NCBI RefSeq assembly: GCF_022669155.1
Contig: NZ_JALBVB010000023.1
Span: 1 to 64,000 of the forward strand
Direction of reading: 5' to 3'
Source of the DNA: Kineococcus sp. TRM81007
GTDB taxonomy: Bacteria > Actinomycetota > Actinomycetes > Actinomycetales > Kineococcaceae
DNA: 64,000 bases
The position numbers and the translations under genes are program-made. Shown one piece after another: positions 1 through 7,850 of the stretch (its first letter is position 1; the number at the start of each line of letters is the position of its first letter). A model generated the notes under the pieces. It worked only from the letters and a program-made list of their open reading frames with translations, was not told the origin of the DNA and did not search any database.

Positions 1-162
1 TGCTGTGGTGGGGGGTGCAGGGCCTTTCACGCGTTGGGGCGCACTTGCTGCACGCCCGGTGCAGGGCTGTGGAGGACACGCCAACACCGTGGCGGTTGTG
101 GACGGCCACAGGTGCCCTGTGGCAGGTGGCTAGCGTCGGACTCCTCACTCCCGAGGAGATCG

Positions 163-1356
163 ATGTCTTCGTTCCAACGTCCACCCGTCCGGGTGTTCTC
201 CCCGGGCGACCGCGCGTCGCGCTGGGCCGACCGGTCGATCGCCGAGTCGTGGACCACCGAGGTGTTGAGGGCGCACGAAGCCCGAGTGCGCCGGGCGGCG
301 AGCCTGCGCGTTCCGTGGATCGAACTGCGGCTCCCCGCACCCGCCTCGATCGGCACGCTCCTCGTACGTGCCGGGGCGGACGTCTCCGAGCGGGCGATCA
401 CGTGCGTGGTGGTGCGCCTCGACCTGTCCGGGCGTGCGCCGCGCCTCCTCGCCTCCTTCCCGGAGGACCTCCCGGTCGAGGGCGGCAGGTGGGAACTGCT
501 GCAGCTCCTGGCAGCCACCGCACCCACGGCGACCGAGGACTGGCTCGACCCCCGAGCGTCCCTCGACGCCCTGCTGACCGCCGACCCCGCGACCGCGACG
601 GCGGCCCTCGAGCAGTGGCGCGCTGCCTCGGCGACCGCCGCCGGACCCGCCGACGTGGTGGCAGCGGTGACCGGTGCGGCTGACGGCCCACCGGAAGGGG
701 TCTCCTGGGCGGTGTGGGGCGAGTGGTTCGAGCGTCGGCTCGAAGAGGGCCCCGCGTCGTCCCCGGTGCGCGAAGCGCCCGCACTGCACCGCACCGGTCG
801 CTTCGACCCCACCACCCCGGTCGGTGACCTGGTGAGCGCCGTCCTCGAAGCCCGGGCTGACGCGCTCGAGCGGTGGCTCGCGGATCCCCACGCTTCGCGC
901 CGGCTGCGGGTGGTCGTCGACCTCGGACGGTCCGTGGGATCGGTGGAGCTGACGCAGCCGGCCGTCTCGGTGGCTTCCCAGCACGTGGCTGTGGTGCTGC
1001 AGCGTGCGTCGGGGTCGGCCCCGCTCGTCCTCGACGCGCACCCTGAACTGCCGCCCGGCGATTCCGCGCACCGGTTCCCGCACCTCAGCGGCGTGCTCGC
1101 CGCGTACACCGGCCCCGCCATGGAACGGCTCGATGCCCAGCCGTGGCCGGCGCAGCAGGCGCTCCTGCGGCAGGAGCCGCCCGGCGTGGTGGACGACCTC
1201 GTAGCGGAGCTGGAAGACCTGGACAGGCTCGACGAGGATGCCGTGCGTGCCGCCGTCCTGGGGGCCGGGAGCGCCGTGCTGCCAGACGATCCGCGCGGCT
1301 GGCTGCACCGACTGCGCTGGCGCGCGCAGTCCTTCCCGTGGCGTGGGGAGGGCTGA
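163..1356 (+). CDS. Hypothetical protein, first gene of a two-gene unit
   Basis: I do not recognise this family. The ATG at 163 has a GAGGAG ribosome-binding site at 153-158, so the in-frame extension further upstream is probably not translated. The product is about 397 aa, rich in Ala, Leu, Arg and Asp, with no signal peptide, membrane segment or catalytic motif I can name. Its stop is 3 nt before the GTG of a small WXG100/EspC-like gene, so the two are co-transcribed and probably co-translated. By context it could belong with a small secreted-antigen-type protein (inference), but it does not read like an EccC ATPase or a PPE protein. That it is a real gene is supported by the good ribosome-binding site and codon pattern; its function is unknown. 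Confidence 0.75.
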   Translation: MSSFQRPPVRVFSPGDRASRWADRSIAESWTTEVLRAHEARVRRAASLRVPWIELRLPAPASIGTLLVRAGADVSERAITCVVVRLDLSGRAPRLLASFPEDLPVEGGRWELLQLLAATAPTATEDWLDPRASLDALLTADPATATAALEQWRAASATAAGPADVVAAVTGAADGPPEGVSWAVWGEWFERRLEEGPASSPVREAPALHRTGRFDPTTPVGDLVSAVLEARADALERWLADPHASRRLRVVVDLGRSVGSVELTQPAVSVASQHVAVVLQRASGSAPLVLDAHPELPPGDSAHRFPHLSGVLAAYTGPAMERLDAQPWPAQQALLRQEPPGVVDDLVAELEDLDRLDEDAVRAAVLGAGSAVLPDDPRGWLHRLRWRAQSFPWRGEG

Positions 1357-1359
1357 GCC

Positions 1360-1641
1360 GTGCGCTACGGCGTGGTGACGGACGAGATGTCCGCGGCGGT
1401 GGTGCGCCTGCGCGAGGGGGCTCGGCTGGCTGCTGAGCACCGCTCCGCGCTCGATGCCCGGGCCGCCGGCGCTGACAGTTGGTGCGCGGGGCGGGCGGCG
1501 GAGGCGGCGAACGCCTTCTTCGCCACGCTGGCGCAGGCGGCGCTCGGCGCGGCGGAGGGCCTCGATGAGCTCGCCGGCCGGGTGGAGGCCGCAGCTGGTG
1601 CCTACGACGCGGTGGAGGCCGCCGCCCCACCCACGTCGTGA
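1360..1641 (+). CDS. Small WXG100/EspC-like helical protein
   Basis: A 93-aa, Ala-rich, almost wholly helical protein starting at a GTG 3 nt after the previous stop. A central tryptophan (DSWCAGRAA, about residue 40) separates two predicted helices, which resembles the helix-turn-helix hairpin of WXG100, EspC and PE-type proteins exported by type VII (ESX) systems. The spacing is W-x-x-G rather than the canonical W-x-G, so the assignment is by shape rather than exact motif. No other ESX component (EccB, EccC, EccD, MycP) is present in the window, so export would depend on a system elsewhere. It is adjacent to and co-oriented with the unknown 163-1356 gene. Confidence 0.55.
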   Translation: MRYGVVTDEMSAAVVRLREGARLAAEHRSALDARAAGADSWCAGRAAEAANAFFATLAQAALGAAEGLDELAGRVEAAAGAYDAVEAAAPPTS

Positions 1642-1648
1642 GAGGACA

Positions 1649-3001
1649 TCAGCGGCGGAAGACCGCCGCCACCTCGGGGATGCGCTCGACGTACCCGTCC
1701 AGCAGGTCGTGCGCCAGCGCGACGGAGTCCACCAGCGGGTGCAGGGCGAACGCCCGCAGCGCCTCGTCGCGGTCGCCGTACACGGCGGCGGCGATCGCGT
1801 GGCGCTCGACGGCCTTCACCTGCTGCATGAGCCCGAGCTGGTGCAGGTCCGGCGGGTCGGTCGTCAACGGGTGCACTCCGTCGGCGTCCACCGCGGCGGG
1901 CACCTCCACGACGGCGTCCTCCGGCAGGCTGGCGATCGTGCCGCGGTTCCGGACGTTGAGGATCATCGTGGTGCGCTCGTCGCGGCTGATGGCCGCCATC
2001 ACACCCAGGGCGACTCCCGCGTAGCCCTGCTGGTCGGGGTCGAGTTCCGGGCGGTCGGGGTGCTCCGCGGCCGTCCCGCCCCGGGCCTCCGCCATGTAGG
2101 TGGCGTTGCGCTCGTTGACGGTCGATCGCCACAGCTGCGCCGCGCCCTCGCGGGTGCGCGCCAGCGCCTGCCAGAAGGCGCCCTGGGTGCTCAGCAGGTG
2201 CTCGCCGCGTGTCTCCTCCGCCGCCAGCGCGCTGCGCAGCGCTTCGCGGTGGCGGTAGTAGTAGTAGAGGTACTCGTTGGGGATCGCCCCGAGGGTCCGC
2301 AGCCAGCCGGCGCCGAAGACGGCAGCCTCCTCCAGCGCGCCCAGCGAGGCGTCGTCGGTGAGCAGGCGCGGCAGGACGTCGACGCCGTCGTGCCGCAGCC
2401 CCCGCAGCCAGCCGAGGTGGTTCAGGCCGACGTAGTCGGGTCGCACCCGCCGGTGGTCCAGCCCGAGCTGGTCCGCCACGCGGCGCACCAGCCCGGACGG
2501 GGTGTCGCAGATGCCGAGGACCCGATCACCGAGCACCGCCTGCATCGCCTCGGTGACGATGCCGGCCGGGTTGGTGAAGTTCAGCACGTGCGCAGCGGGG
2601 GCGTAGCGGCGCACCTGCTCGGCGACGTGCACCATGAACGGCACGGTGCGCAACGCGTAGGCGATCCCGCCCGGGCCCGTGGTCTCCTGGCCCAGCACGC
2701 CGAGGTCCAGAGCCACCCGTTCGTCCCGGCACCGGCCGAGGAGGCCGCCGACGCGCACGGCGGCGAACACGAAGTCGCTGCCCCGCAGGGCTTCGGCCAG
2801 GTCCGTCGTCGGCGCCAGCCGTGGCGGGTCGGTGAACTCCGCGGCCATCTCCCGCAGGACGCGGACCATGCCGTCGAGCCGCACCGGGTCGGTGTCGAAG
2901 AGCGCCAGCTCCTCCACGCGTGGTGAGCCGGTGTCACGCAGCAGCGCCTGGTGGACGAAGGGGGTGCGGAAACCCGCACCGCCCAGGACGCAGAGCTTCA
3001 C
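1649..3001 (-). CDS. Family 4 glycoside hydrolase (6-phospho-beta-glucosidase type)
   Basis: A 450-aa cytoplasmic NAD+- and metal-dependent enzyme that hydrolyses phosphorylated disaccharides by a redox-elimination mechanism (family knowledge). The N-terminus has the Rossmann signature VLGGAG, followed by LNFTNPAG, the metal-site region GICDTPSG (the position of the CNxP motif) and the histidine motif NHLGW. Length is normal for GH4. The start is a GTG at 3001 with a strong AGGAGG about 9 nt upstream. It lies 58 bp downstream of the ROK regulator on the same strand, an arrangement typical of a locally controlled sugar operon. No PTS or ABC transporter is adjacent, so the substrate must enter by a system elsewhere. 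The exact sugar cannot be read from sequence. Confidence 0.9.
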   Translation of the reverse strand: MKLCVLGGAGFRTPFVHQALLRDTGSPRVEELALFDTDPVRLDGMVRVLREMAAEFTDPPRLAPTTDLAEALRGSDFVFAAVRVGGLLGRCRDERVALDLGVLGQETTGPGGIAYALRTVPFMVHVAEQVRRYAPAAHVLNFTNPAGIVTEAMQAVLGDRVLGICDTPSGLVRRVADQLGLDHRRVRPDYVGLNHLGWLRGLRHDGVDVLPRLLTDDASLGALEEAAVFGAGWLRTLGAIPNEYLYYYYRHREALRSALAAEETRGEHLLSTQGAFWQALARTREGAAQLWRSTVNERNATYMAEARGGTAAEHPDRPELDPDQQGYAGVALGVMAAISRDERTTMILNVRNRGTIASLPEDAVVEVPAAVDADGVHPLTTDPPDLHQLGLMQQVKAVERHAIAAAVYGDRDEALRAFALHPLVDSVALAHDLLDGYVERIPEVAAVFRR

Positions 3002-3059
3002 GGGGTGCTCGCCCTCCTGGTCGGCCCGCAGTGTCCCGGGAACCGTAACAGCGCCGCGC

Positions 3060-4205
3060 TCAGTCCCCCAGGTTGTGCTGCTGCAGCACCAGGGCTGCTG
3101 CGCCCGTGGCCGAGGCGGTCGCGGCGGCGCTGGAGACGGTGACGGTGACGTCGCGGTGCCACGTGCGGGCGTCCGCGGCCGACAGCCGCTCGGTGATCGC
3201 CGGCCCGTACAGGGACGCGGCCACCGCGAAGCTCGGCCCGGTCAGCACCACCAGGTCCACATCGAGCAGGTTCACCGCTGACTCCGCGGCGGCCGCCACC
3301 AGTCGCGCCGAGTCCCGCAGCAGCGCGCGGCACCCCGGTGCGCCGGTGCGCGCGGCCCGGGCGATCGCGGCGAACTCCTGGGCGGCCGGACCCACCGCCC
3401 GCAGCGTCAGCCCGGCCTCCCGGCGGGTCGCGGCGTGCGCGCGGGCCCGTTCCACGACCGTCCGCGGACCGGCCAGCACCTCCAGGCACCCCCGGGCCCC
3501 GCACCAGCACTCCGGGCCGTCCACCTGCAGGCAGACGTGCCCGAACTCCCCGGCGCCCGGGCCGCGGCCGCGCAGTGGGCGCCCGTCGAGCACGATGCCG
3601 GAGCCGATGCCCGCCCCCATGTACAGGGCGATGAAGGAGCGCCTGGCGTCCACCCGCGCCACCCAGTACTCGCCCACGGCGGCGGCGGTCGCGTCGTTCT
3701 CGACCAGCACCGGCCACCCCGTGTCCCGGGCCAGGTCCGCGACCAGGTCCGGCGGCACGGGCGTGGAGCGTTCCGCCCACACCAGCCCCACACCCAGGCA
3801 CCGGCGACGGTCCGCACCGCTCGCCTCCAGGAGCACCGCCACGTCCGCCGACAGTTCGGCGGCGCTCTCCCGAGCGGGGCGGGCTGTGCGGGAGATGACA
3901 CCGCCGGTCTGCCCGGTCAGCACGAGCGTCGTGGTGGTCGCGTCCACGTGCACGCCCACGGCGAACCGCGCGCCGGGGTCCAGGCGCAGCATGGTGCGCG
4001 GTTTGCCGCCGGTGGGGGTGCGGCCGGTCTCCACGAGCAGGCCGTCGGCGATCAGCCGGCGCACCGTGGTGGAGATCGACGCCTCCGTCAGGCCCGTCAT
4101 CGCCGCAATCTCCACGCGGCTGAGCTGCTCGCGCGCGCGGATCGCGTCGAGCACCCGTTCCCGGGCGCTCGTGCGCCGCGGCGCGGGGCCTTCCGTCTCG
4201 GACAC
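3060..4205 (-). CDS. ROK-family transcriptional regulator
   Basis: About 381 aa. The N-terminus is a MarR-like winged helix (VEIAAMTGLTEASIS..., roughly residues 22-65) followed by a sugar-kinase-fold ROK domain. Diagnostic features are ENDATAAA, the GAGIGSGIV loop, GEFGHV and the zinc motif CWCGARGCLE (C-x-C-G-x-x-G-C-x-E). ROK proteins of this type are mostly repressors whose operator binding is relieved by a sugar or phosphosugar. It precedes the GH4 gene on the same strand and is divergent from a LacI-type sensor gene, so it probably controls the local sugar locus. The start is one of two adjacent GTGs (4208 or 4205); neither has a strong ribosome-binding site, so it is approximate. Confidence 0.88.
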   Translation of the reverse strand: MSETEGPAPRRTSARERVLDAIRAREQLSRVEIAAMTGLTEASISTTVRRLIADGLLVETGRTPTGGKPRTMLRLDPGARFAVGVHVDATTTTLVLTGQTGGVISRTARPARESAAELSADVAVLLEASGADRRRCLGVGLVWAERSTPVPPDLVADLARDTGWPVLVENDATAAAVGEYWVARVDARRSFIALYMGAGIGSGIVLDGRPLRGRGPGAGEFGHVCLQVDGPECWCGARGCLEVLAGPRTVVERARAHAATRREAGLTLRAVGPAAQEFAAIARAARTGAPGCRALLRDSARLVAAAAESAVNLLDVDLVVLTGPSFAVAASLYGPAITERLSAADARTWHRDVTVTVSSAAATASATGAAALVLQQHNLGD

Positions 4206-4292
4206 CACGGAAGCATGCCACCCGACCGGTGGGTGCGGCCCGGAGCGGTCGTGGGGGTGGACAATCACCCGGTGCGAGGGGTGAGGCGGACG

Positions 4293-5132
4293 GTGAGCGG
4301 CGGCAGCGGGCTCGTCGGCCTGGTGCTGGCCGGCGGCGCCCCCCGTGTCGGCGTGGAGCCGTTCTTCATGGAACTCGTCGCGGGCATGGAGGCGCAGCTG
4401 CGGCCGGACGGACGCAGCGTGCTCCTGCTGGTCGTCGCCGACGAGGCCGCGGAAGTGGAGACGTACCGGCGGTGGGCCGGCAACGGCACCGTCGACGCGG
4501 TCGTCGTCGTGAACCTCACCCTGGGCGACGTCCGGCCCGCGGAGCTGCAGCAGCTGGGCCTGCCGGCCGTGCTCGCCGGGCACCACCCCGACACGTCGTT
4601 CAGCAGCGTCGTCACCGACGACGCCGGTGCGATGCGCGCGGCCCTGCGGTTCCTGGCGTCCCTGGGGCACCGCGTCGTCGGCCGCGTCGCCGGCCCGGGG
4701 GAGCTCGTGCACACGCAGGAGCGCAACACCGGCATGCTCGAGGAGGCGGAGCGCAGCGGTCTGGACGTGCGCTGCGTCGAAGCCGACTACACCGCGGCCC
4801 GCGGGGTGGCGGCGATGCGGGAACTGCTGGACTCGCCGGCAGCACCGACCGCCCTGGTGTTCGACAACGACGTCATGGCCGTCGCCGCGACGGAGGACCT
4901 GGTGCGGCGCGGTGTCGACGTGCCCGGAGCGGTCAGCGTGCTGGCGTGCGACGACTCACCGTTGTGCGAGATGACCGTGCCCGGGTTGTCGGCGCTGAAC
5001 GTGGACGTCCACGAGCACGGCGTGCGGCTCGGTGACGCGGTCCTCGACCTGCTGCTGCGCGGAGCCACCGGGCCACGGCCGGGGCCCCCGGTTCGGGTGG
5101 CGGAACGCGCCAGCACCGGCCCGGCGCGCTGA
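4293..5132 (+). CDS. LacI-type sugar-sensor protein lacking the helix-turn-helix domain
   Basis: About 279 aa matching the effector-binding core of LacI/GalR regulators: the opening GLVGLVLAGG, then alternating Rossmann-type segments and the late AVSVLACDDSPLCEMTVPGLS segment with the expected aspartates. Family members usually carry an N-terminal LacI helix-turn-helix of about 60 residues. Upstream DNA here encodes the N-terminus of the divergent ROK gene and I find no LacI HTH in any plus frame. The GTG at 4293 has GAGG at 4283-4286; an ATG at 4215 and a GTG at 4281 are alternatives but would not add an HTH. It may be a stand-alone sugar sensor, a partner of the ROK regulator, or a truncated regulator. 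It ends 6 bp from the convergent PKD gene. Confidence 0.75.
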   Translation: MSGGSGLVGLVLAGGAPRVGVEPFFMELVAGMEAQLRPDGRSVLLLVVADEAAEVETYRRWAGNGTVDAVVVVNLTLGDVRPAELQQLGLPAVLAGHHPDTSFSSVVTDDAGAMRAALRFLASLGHRVVGRVAGPGELVHTQERNTGMLEEAERSGLDVRCVEADYTAARGVAAMRELLDSPAAPTALVFDNDVMAVAATEDLVRRGVDVPGAVSVLACDDSPLCEMTVPGLSALNVDVHEHGVRLGDAVLDLLLRGATGPRPGPPVRVAERASTGPAR

Positions 5133-5137
5133 AACCC

Positions 5138-5986
5138 TCACCGGACCAGGACGGTCGTGCCCTCGTGGGCGGTGACGTCCTCCGCCGGTGCGGAGACGTC
5201 CACGGTGCCGGCGACCGGCTGGAACGGCAGGCCGGCGATCGCGTACTCCGCGGAGTAGGTCGTCGTCAGGGTGATCGGGTAGGTGCCGGGCCGGGTGTAG
5301 GTGTGCGTGGTCGACATCGCCGGGTAGGGAGCGCCCGGGTCGGTTGTGGGGCCCAGCGTCCCGCCGTCGCCGAACGTCCACGTGAACGCTTCGGGCGTCG
5401 CCCGGATCGTCACCGGGAAACCCAGCACCTCCACCTGCCGGGTCACGGGCGTCGCCTGTGCGTACACGTTCACCGGGACGTTGAGCACCACGTCACCGCC
5501 CGCCGGTTGCAGGTTCGCCGTGGACGGCGGCAGGCCGACGCGGCGCACGTCCTCCACGGTGATCGTCGGCAGCACCACCGGCTCACCCACGGCGGTCGTC
5601 GTGGGGCGGCAGGAACTGCCGCCGCGCTGCCACGCACCGCCACCCACGGGGCGGCTCCAGTCCGTGAGGAAGACCTCGCCCGGGCCGCAGGCCGCCGAGG
5701 CGCTGCACGCGGAGTCTGCGCCGCCGCGGGGCTCATCGGGGCCGGCGCAGGGGGAGGTGAGGGTGTGCTCGCGGCTGGGGGCTGCTGGAGCTTGGGATCC
5801 ATTGGAAGACGTCGACTGTGAGTACCCCCTGCCAGGGCGTGTGACCGTGCCATCGATCACGACGTCGTTGTCGTCCGCTGTGCCGCTCCACGAAGCTCGT
5901 TCGCGCGCAATGGCGGGTTCTCCTACTCCGAACACTACCAAAGCGTAGGTTGACCCAGCCAGCAGCAAGGAGATCGACCTCCTCAT
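5138..5986 (-). CDS. Secreted PKD-domain protein
   Basis: About 282 aa. The start MRRSISLLLAG is followed by a hydrophobic stretch, giving an N-terminal signal peptide. The middle is Ser/Pro/Gly-rich with several cysteines, and the C-terminal third carries a PKD fold signature: FTWTFGDGG followed about 25 residues later by THTYTRPGTY. PKD domains are beta-sandwich surface modules in adhesins and secreted enzymes; no catalytic domain accompanies it here. The ATG at 5986 overlaps the stop of the upstream DUF6318 lipoprotein gene by 4 bp (ATGA), so the two are translationally coupled and probably act together at the cell surface. The partner ligand is unknown. Confidence 0.8.
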   Translation of the reverse strand: MRRSISLLLAGSTYALVVFGVGEPAIARERASWSGTADDNDVVIDGTVTRPGRGYSQSTSSNGSQAPAAPSREHTLTSPCAGPDEPRGGADSACSASAACGPGEVFLTDWSRPVGGGAWQRGGSSCRPTTTAVGEPVVLPTITVEDVRRVGLPPSTANLQPAGGDVVLNVPVNVYAQATPVTRQVEVLGFPVTIRATPEAFTWTFGDGGTLGPTTDPGAPYPAMSTTHTYTRPGTYPITLTTTYSAEYAIAGLPFQPVAGTVDVSAPAEDVTAHEGTTVLVR

Positions 5987-6594
5987 CGAGGCATCTCCCA
6001 GACCCTCCACTGCCCATCATGGAACTTGATCTGCATGAGTCCATCGAACTCCACGTCCGGCGAGTCGTGGAGCGTTGTTCCATCTTGGTTGACGAGGCGA
6101 CCCGACGTCGCACTCATTTCGAGCTGAACTCCAACCTCACCGAACTGAGGGTCGAAGTGCTCGAGGTAGGCAGACCGAAAGCTCAGTACCTTATTTTCCC
6201 ACTTGATGCCTTTAGACTGTGACACATCTACGGCCTCGGCATCGTCTCGGCAGGCACCGCAGTCAGGTTCGCTGATCGCCCGGATCGCATCCGAGTCGCC
6301 GGTGGCCCGGGCGTAGTTCAGGACCTGCAGGTAGTGCGCTGCGAAGGCGATGGCGTCGTCCTCGGTGAACTCCGTCGTGGGGAACGTGGGCCGGTCCGTG
6401 GTGGGCGCCGGGTTCGCTGCGGCGATCGCGGTCGCTGCAGGAGCGGCCTCCGGGGTGACCGGCGCGGAGGGTCCGGACGGTGCGGGGGTGGGGGACGCCG
6501 ACCACTGCGTGACCGTCTCGTCCGTGCCGCACGCCGTGAGCAGGGCGAGCGCCGCGGCGGCGCAGGTGAGCGGGGCACGGGCGGCGAGGGGCAC
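5983..6594 (-). CDS. DUF6318 family lipoprotein
   Basis: A 203-aa protein with a lipoprotein signal: a short charged start, a hydrophobic run and a lipobox LLTAC, so it is predicted to be lipid-anchored outside the membrane at Cys22. A Pro/Ala/Thr-rich linker (about residues 30-70) leads to a compact domain containing FAAHYLQVLNYARATGD and a Cys pair in EPDCGACR, which I recognise as DUF6318-like. Function of that family is not established. The GTG at 6594 is supported by a TACGGT hexamer exactly 6 nt upstream, suggesting a leaderless mRNA. It is coupled to the downstream PKD gene. Confidence 0.8.
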   Translation of the reverse strand: MPLAARAPLTCAAAALALLTACGTDETVTQWSASPTPAPSGPSAPVTPEAAPAATAIAAANPAPTTDRPTFPTTEFTEDDAIAFAAHYLQVLNYARATGDSDAIRAISEPDCGACRDDAEAVDVSQSKGIKWENKVLSFRSAYLEHFDPQFGEVGVQLEMSATSGRLVNQDGTTLHDSPDVEFDGLMQIKFHDGQWRVWEMPR

Positions 6595-6600
6595 GCGGGG

Positions 6601-6606
6601 ACCGTA
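6601..6606 (-). promoter_or_regulatory. -10-like hexamer, leaderless start
   Basis: TACGGT on the minus strand, separated by 6 nt from the GTG at 6594. This spacing puts the predicted transcription start at or next to the start codon. The same TANNNT-N6-start arrangement occurs before seven other genes in this window. Confidence 0.55.
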
Positions 6607-6662
6607 GGGCCCGGACGGTGGCCGCGGCGGCCGTCACCCGTTCGGCTGTGGGAAACCTGCGT

Positions 6663-7733
6663 TCACGCGGCGAACCGGTCGCTGTCGCCGGGACGCAGCG
6701 GGTCGAAGACGCCCGGCGCCCGCCACAGCGGTGTCCCCGCGGGGCTGGCGCTGTAGAGGCCGACCGCGGCGCCGGTGACCCGTTCGCGCTCCAGCGGCCA
6801 GCGCAGCGACGCCGCGACAGCTCGGAGGTCGGTGTCGTCGCGGGCGAGGGCTCGGGTGACGTGGTCGACGGCGGGCAGGGTCGCGGACTTGGCGAGGTTG
6901 CAGCGGGCGTCGGCGGCCACGAGGTTCGCGACCCCGTCGATGGCGACGCGCGCCCAGGGCAGCACGTGGTCGACGTGGGTGCCGGCGCGCAGGGGGCCGT
7001 GGCAGTAGAAGCAGCGGCCGGCCTGCAGGTCGGTGAGCGCGGGCGCGAGGCGGGCGACGGCGGTGCGGGCGGCGCCGAAGAGGAACCCGTGCAGGTCGGG
7101 CGCGTCGAGCTCGGCGGCGTTCATGCGCTGCACGTCGACGACCCACCACTGCTGAAGCACCGGCTGCAGCAACCCGGCCACGCGGGCGAGGGCCGTGGCG
7201 ACGCCGGGGCGCAGCTCCACCGCCCAGCCGTGCGCCTCCAGCTCAGCGACGGTGATCTTCTTGTGCAGCCAGGTGTCGTCGTAGAGGAACGGGGTGCCGG
7301 GCGCGGAGGTGCCGGTGCGTTGCAGGGCGAACAGTGGTTGCTGCGCCAGCGTCTGCGCGACGGCGCGGCGACGGCGGGACCACCGGCCGGGGTCGGCGGC
7401 GCGCAGCTGGGCGGGGGTGGCCAGGCCGGCGGCCTCCGCGTCGGTGCGCAGCCCGCGCACCACGTCGGGCAGCGAACGTCCCGCCTGCTCGTTCTGGCGG
7501 AGCACGCCGACGCGGGAGAAGGGGCGCACCTGCGGCCAGTACAGGTCCACCACCCGGTCGGCGAGGTCGCCGATCGGCACCCGCAGCGGCGCGACCGGGG
7601 CGGTGGGGTGCTCCAGGCAGTGCTGCAGGAGGGCGCTGAGCACGGCCAGCTTGTAGGTGGACACGCGCCGGCCGGTGGCGAGCAGCTCGGCGACGCGCGC
7701 ACCGACCTCCAGCGGCTCCGGGATCGTGCTCAC
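6663..7733 (-). CDS. HNH endonuclease domain protein
   Basis: A 356-aa predicted nuclease. The C-terminal part has an HNH/McrA-type core: a Cys pair CFYCHGPL, the DHVLPWAR histidine segment, then NLVAADARCNLAKS with the Asn and Cys of the zinc-binding finger. The N-terminal 220 residues are helical and not recognisable to me; they may bind DNA. Proteins of this type occur as stand-alone restriction-like or repair nucleases in actinomycetes. No methylase is adjacent. The GTG start at 7733 is preceded by TAGCGT exactly 6 nt upstream. It is divergent from the exonuclease gene at 7851 and lies 68 bp upstream of the lipoprotein gene on the same strand. Confidence 0.8.
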   Translation of the reverse strand: MSTIPEPLEVGARVAELLATGRRVSTYKLAVLSALLQHCLEHPTAPVAPLRVPIGDLADRVVDLYWPQVRPFSRVGVLRQNEQAGRSLPDVVRGLRTDAEAAGLATPAQLRAADPGRWSRRRRAVAQTLAQQPLFALQRTGTSAPGTPFLYDDTWLHKKITVAELEAHGWAVELRPGVATALARVAGLLQPVLQQWWVVDVQRMNAAELDAPDLHGFLFGAARTAVARLAPALTDLQAGRCFYCHGPLRAGTHVDHVLPWARVAIDGVANLVAADARCNLAKSATLPAVDHVTRALARDDTDLRAVAASLRWPLERERVTGAAVGLYSASPAGTPLWRAPGVFDPLRPGDSDRFAA

Positions 7734-7739
7734 CGGTGG

Positions 7740-7745
7740 ACGCTA
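7740..7745 (-). promoter_or_regulatory. -10-like hexamer, leaderless start
   Basis: TAGCGT on the minus strand, 6 nt before the GTG at 7733; part of the recurrent TANNNT-N6-start pattern and support for that start. Confidence 0.55.
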
Positions 7746-7850
7746 CGTCACCGATCGGGTGAGCAGCCGAGGACAGGCCGTGTCGCTGCACCTCGGGTGT
7801 CCGACCGGCGTGGCACCGTCGTGGTACTTCCCCACGCTAGGAGATCCACC

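Noticed and set aside
1454-2926. A plus-strand open frame of about 490 codons
   Set aside because: It is antisense to the GH4 gene and has no domain or ribosome-binding site.
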